Source: an uncultured Clostridia bacterium | GTDB taxonomy: Bacteria; Bacillota; Clostridia; Oscillospirales; CAG-272 | Reading direction: 5' to 3' | Assembly: GCA_904502015.1 (NCBI GenBank) | Contig: CAJGEA010000113.1 | Span: 1 to 6,260, forward strand | Length of the DNA: 6,260 bases | Shown: piece after piece, positions 5,069 to 6,260 of the stretch | How positions within the stretch are numbered: position 1 is the first letter of the stretch | Layout of the letters: each line of letters begins with the position of its first letter | Made by a program: the position numbers and the translations under genes | Notes under the pieces: model-generated | Seen by the model: the letters and a program-made list of their open reading frames with translations, nothing else | The model's database searches: none | Told to the model about the DNA's origin: nothing

Positions 5069-6260
5069 AGGGCATGACGGCATTTTCGCGTATCAGTGAC
5101 GTGAGCGATTGCTTGATCGAGGAATCGCTGGAGTTGTTTGAGGGCAAGGCGGTAGCGCCCGCGCCCAAGCCCCCAAGCGCCTTTTCCCGTGTGACCAATA
5201 GCGGCTGGTTCGTCGCCGCCGTGTGTACCCTCGTGGCGGTATTCGTCATGGGCGGTATCATCTGGACGGGTGTCGGCTCGCCGGGTGGTCGGCCCGACGA
5301 TCCCGTGACGGAAACCTACGAGGAAACCGAACTCGACGAGTCGCGTTCAACCGAGCCCGAGGATGGAACCAACGAAACCCAATCCAAAGAAACGCACCCC
5401 GAGGAGGACGAATACCTGATTGACGGATGGTTCAAGGATACTTCGATTATCTTCTATCCGCAGGCATATACGTTCTTTTTAGGAGAAGAAACCGAGACCA
5501 TCACCATGGCCGTGTTTTCCGAGAATCCTTTATTTCATGAGGCAAAAATGAGTGATTTTGCCGTGGAGATCGAGGCGGAGGCTCCCTCTGTCGTGGAGAT
5601 CGTTTCCTTTGACAAGGAATCCCTTTTGAAGCTGTCCGATTCGCTTTCCCACCCGAATCAAGGATTAACGGTCAGATGCCTGAAGGAGGGCTCAACCCGC
5701 ATCGTCATGAAGATCACCTACATTCCAACGGGTGGTACGCATACGGTTGACGTTCCCGTCGTGGTTGTGGAACGGCCCACCTCCGAAACCGAGGCACCCG
5801 ACCGCCCCCCTCTTATAGGCAGATATTATGTCGACGGTGTCTGGCCGTATGCCACAGCCCTGCTCATGAGTAGGTATGAGATTGAAATCCCTCTCGGTGA
5901 GCTGTACGGAGAATTGCATACAACAAGAATATTTAGGGAGCAATATGACGCGGAGTATCGGACGGGGGCGGAATACTATGAGGCGGTGGTTGTTGTGGAG
6001 GATCCCGAGATCGTTGAGGTGGTTTCGGTCGATAACTATGCGCTTTCCGCCGAGGCGTCGCGCGGGGGCGTAGTCCTTCGGGGCTTGAAGGAAGGCACTA
6101 CAACCGTGACGATCAAGCACGTGTATAAGGCTACGGGCGGCTACGAGGCACACGAAATTCCCGTGACTGTGGTTCAACCGACCGAAACCGACACCGAGGA
6201 TGAAACCGCAAGCAGCGGCGTTGACCCATCCGAGATGTGGGAGGTGTTTTTCACGGGCAC
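5065..6260 (+). CDS. Single-pass membrane protein with tandem extracytoplasmic domains, putative anti-sigma factor or sensor (3' end beyond the window)
   Basis: The frame is open from ATG 5065 to the right edge, giving 398 complete codons and no stop. The ATG overlaps the sigma factor's TGA (ATGA), with AAAGGGGG at 5049-5056 eight bases before it. Residues 1-46 are cytoplasmic (MKGMTAFSRISDVSDCLIEE...) and have the LIEESLE-type acidic helix often seen at the N-terminus of clostridial sigma-operon partners. Residues 48-68 (WFVAAVCTLVAVFVMGGIIW) form one hydrophobic membrane segment. Residues about 80-116 are a Thr/Glu/Asp-rich stalk. Two similar beta-rich domains follow at 120-235 and 257-370, separated by a PTSETEAP linker; a third Thr/Glu linker (372-385) suggests that more follows. 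There is no zinc-binding ZAS motif (HxxxCxxC), so it is not a classical ZAS anti-sigma factor. Pairing with the sigma factor is inferred from coupling and topology. The domains resemble Big2-like bacterial Ig folds in style only; I do not recognise a named family. Confidence 0.82.
   Translation, partial: MKGMTAFSRISDVSDCLIEESLELFEGKAVAPAPKPPSAFSRVTNSGWFVAAVCTLVAVFVMGGIIWTGVGSPGGRPDDPVTETYEETELDESRSTEPEDGTNETQSKETHPEEDEYLIDGWFKDTSIIFYPQAYTFFLGEETETITMAVFSENPLFHEAKMSDFAVEIEAEAPSVVEIVSFDKESLLKLSDSLSHPNQGLTVRCLKEGSTRIVMKITYIPTGGTHTVDVPVVVVERPTSETEAPDRPPLIGRYYVDGVWPYATALLMSRYEIEIPLGELYGELHTTRIFREQYDAEYRTGAEYYEAVVVVEDPEIVEVVSVDNYALSAEASRGGVVLRGLKEGTTTVTIKHVYKATGGYEAHEIPVTVVQPTETDTEDETASSGVDPSEMWEVFFTG
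5422..5769 (+). repeat. Extracytoplasmic domain copy 1 (residues 120-235 of the membrane protein)
   Basis: This is the first of two domains of near-equal length (116 and 114 residues). Landmarks shared with copy 2, in the same order: an opening DG-x-W-like motif (DGWF), SVVEIVS, LKEGSTRIVMKI, TGG, and a closing PVVVV strand. Similarity is at protein level; the DNA of the two copies is clearly diverged, so the duplication is old. Confidence 0.7.
5833..6174 (+). repeat. Extracytoplasmic domain copy 2 (residues 257-370 of the membrane protein)
   Basis: The second copy has DGVW at its start, EIVEVVS, LKEGTTTVTIKH, TGG and a closing PVTVV strand, matching copy 1 in order and spacing. The LKEGxTxVxI strand pattern is typical of Ig-like (Big2-style) domains. 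It is followed by another Thr/Glu linker (PTETDTEDET). Confidence 0.7.

Noticed and set aside
5065..5202. Classical ZAS-type zinc anti-sigma domain in the membrane protein
   Set aside because: The cytoplasmic tail has a single Cys (residue 16) and no HxxxCxxC motif, and at 46 residues it is too short for a ZAS domain.
5692..6177. Minus-strand open frame (161 codons) opposite the membrane protein
   Set aside because: The plus frame continues the coupled gene with repeated domains that match each other; the minus product shows no pattern or credible start context.

Overview
The window looks like chromosomal DNA from a GC-rich member of the Clostridia (Firmicutes), most likely an anaerobic gut or environmental lineage of the Oscillospiraceae/Ruminococcaceae kind. 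This rests on three things: an argR-recN junction (the Bacillus/Clostridium order is tlyA-argR-recN), strong AGGAGG-type ribosome binding sites, and a short sigma factor plus extracytoplasmic proteins with long Thr/Glu linkers. The lineage is inferred from gene content and style; no marker for species-level naming is present. All genes lie on the + strand and coding density is very high.

Bases 1-4455 read as one transcription unit with short gaps. It holds the last 34 codons of an arginine repressor (ends 107), the complete DNA-repair ATPase gene recN (177-1853), a 670-residue secreted lipoprotein with a C-terminal SGNH/GDSL hydrolase domain (1887-3899), and a YbaK/EbsC-family Cys-tRNA(Pro) deacylase (3931-4401). 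A perfect 7-bp hairpin separates argR from recN, and a long A/T-rich hairpin (4413-4455) closes the unit. The products belong to unrelated processes (arginine control, recombination repair, cell-surface ester hydrolysis, tRNA proofreading), so this is a housekeeping cluster with a surface enzyme placed in it, not one pathway.

Bases 4456-6260 hold a second unit: a leader with two small inverted repeats, a short sigma-70-family (ECF-like) sigma factor (4526-5068), and, overlapping its stop codon by ATGA, an open reading frame from 5065 that runs off the right edge. That second protein has a short cytoplasmic N-terminus, one membrane segment, a Thr/Glu-rich stalk and two tandem copies of a beta-rich domain outside the membrane. 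The arrangement is that of a sigma factor with a translationally coupled membrane partner, probably its anti-sigma factor or sensor. It is the least familiar part of the window and the best candidate for something undescribed.

I saw no tRNA, rRNA, CRISPR array, insertion sequence, transposase or phage gene. No stretch of 300 bases lacks a gene; the longest gap is 4402-4525.
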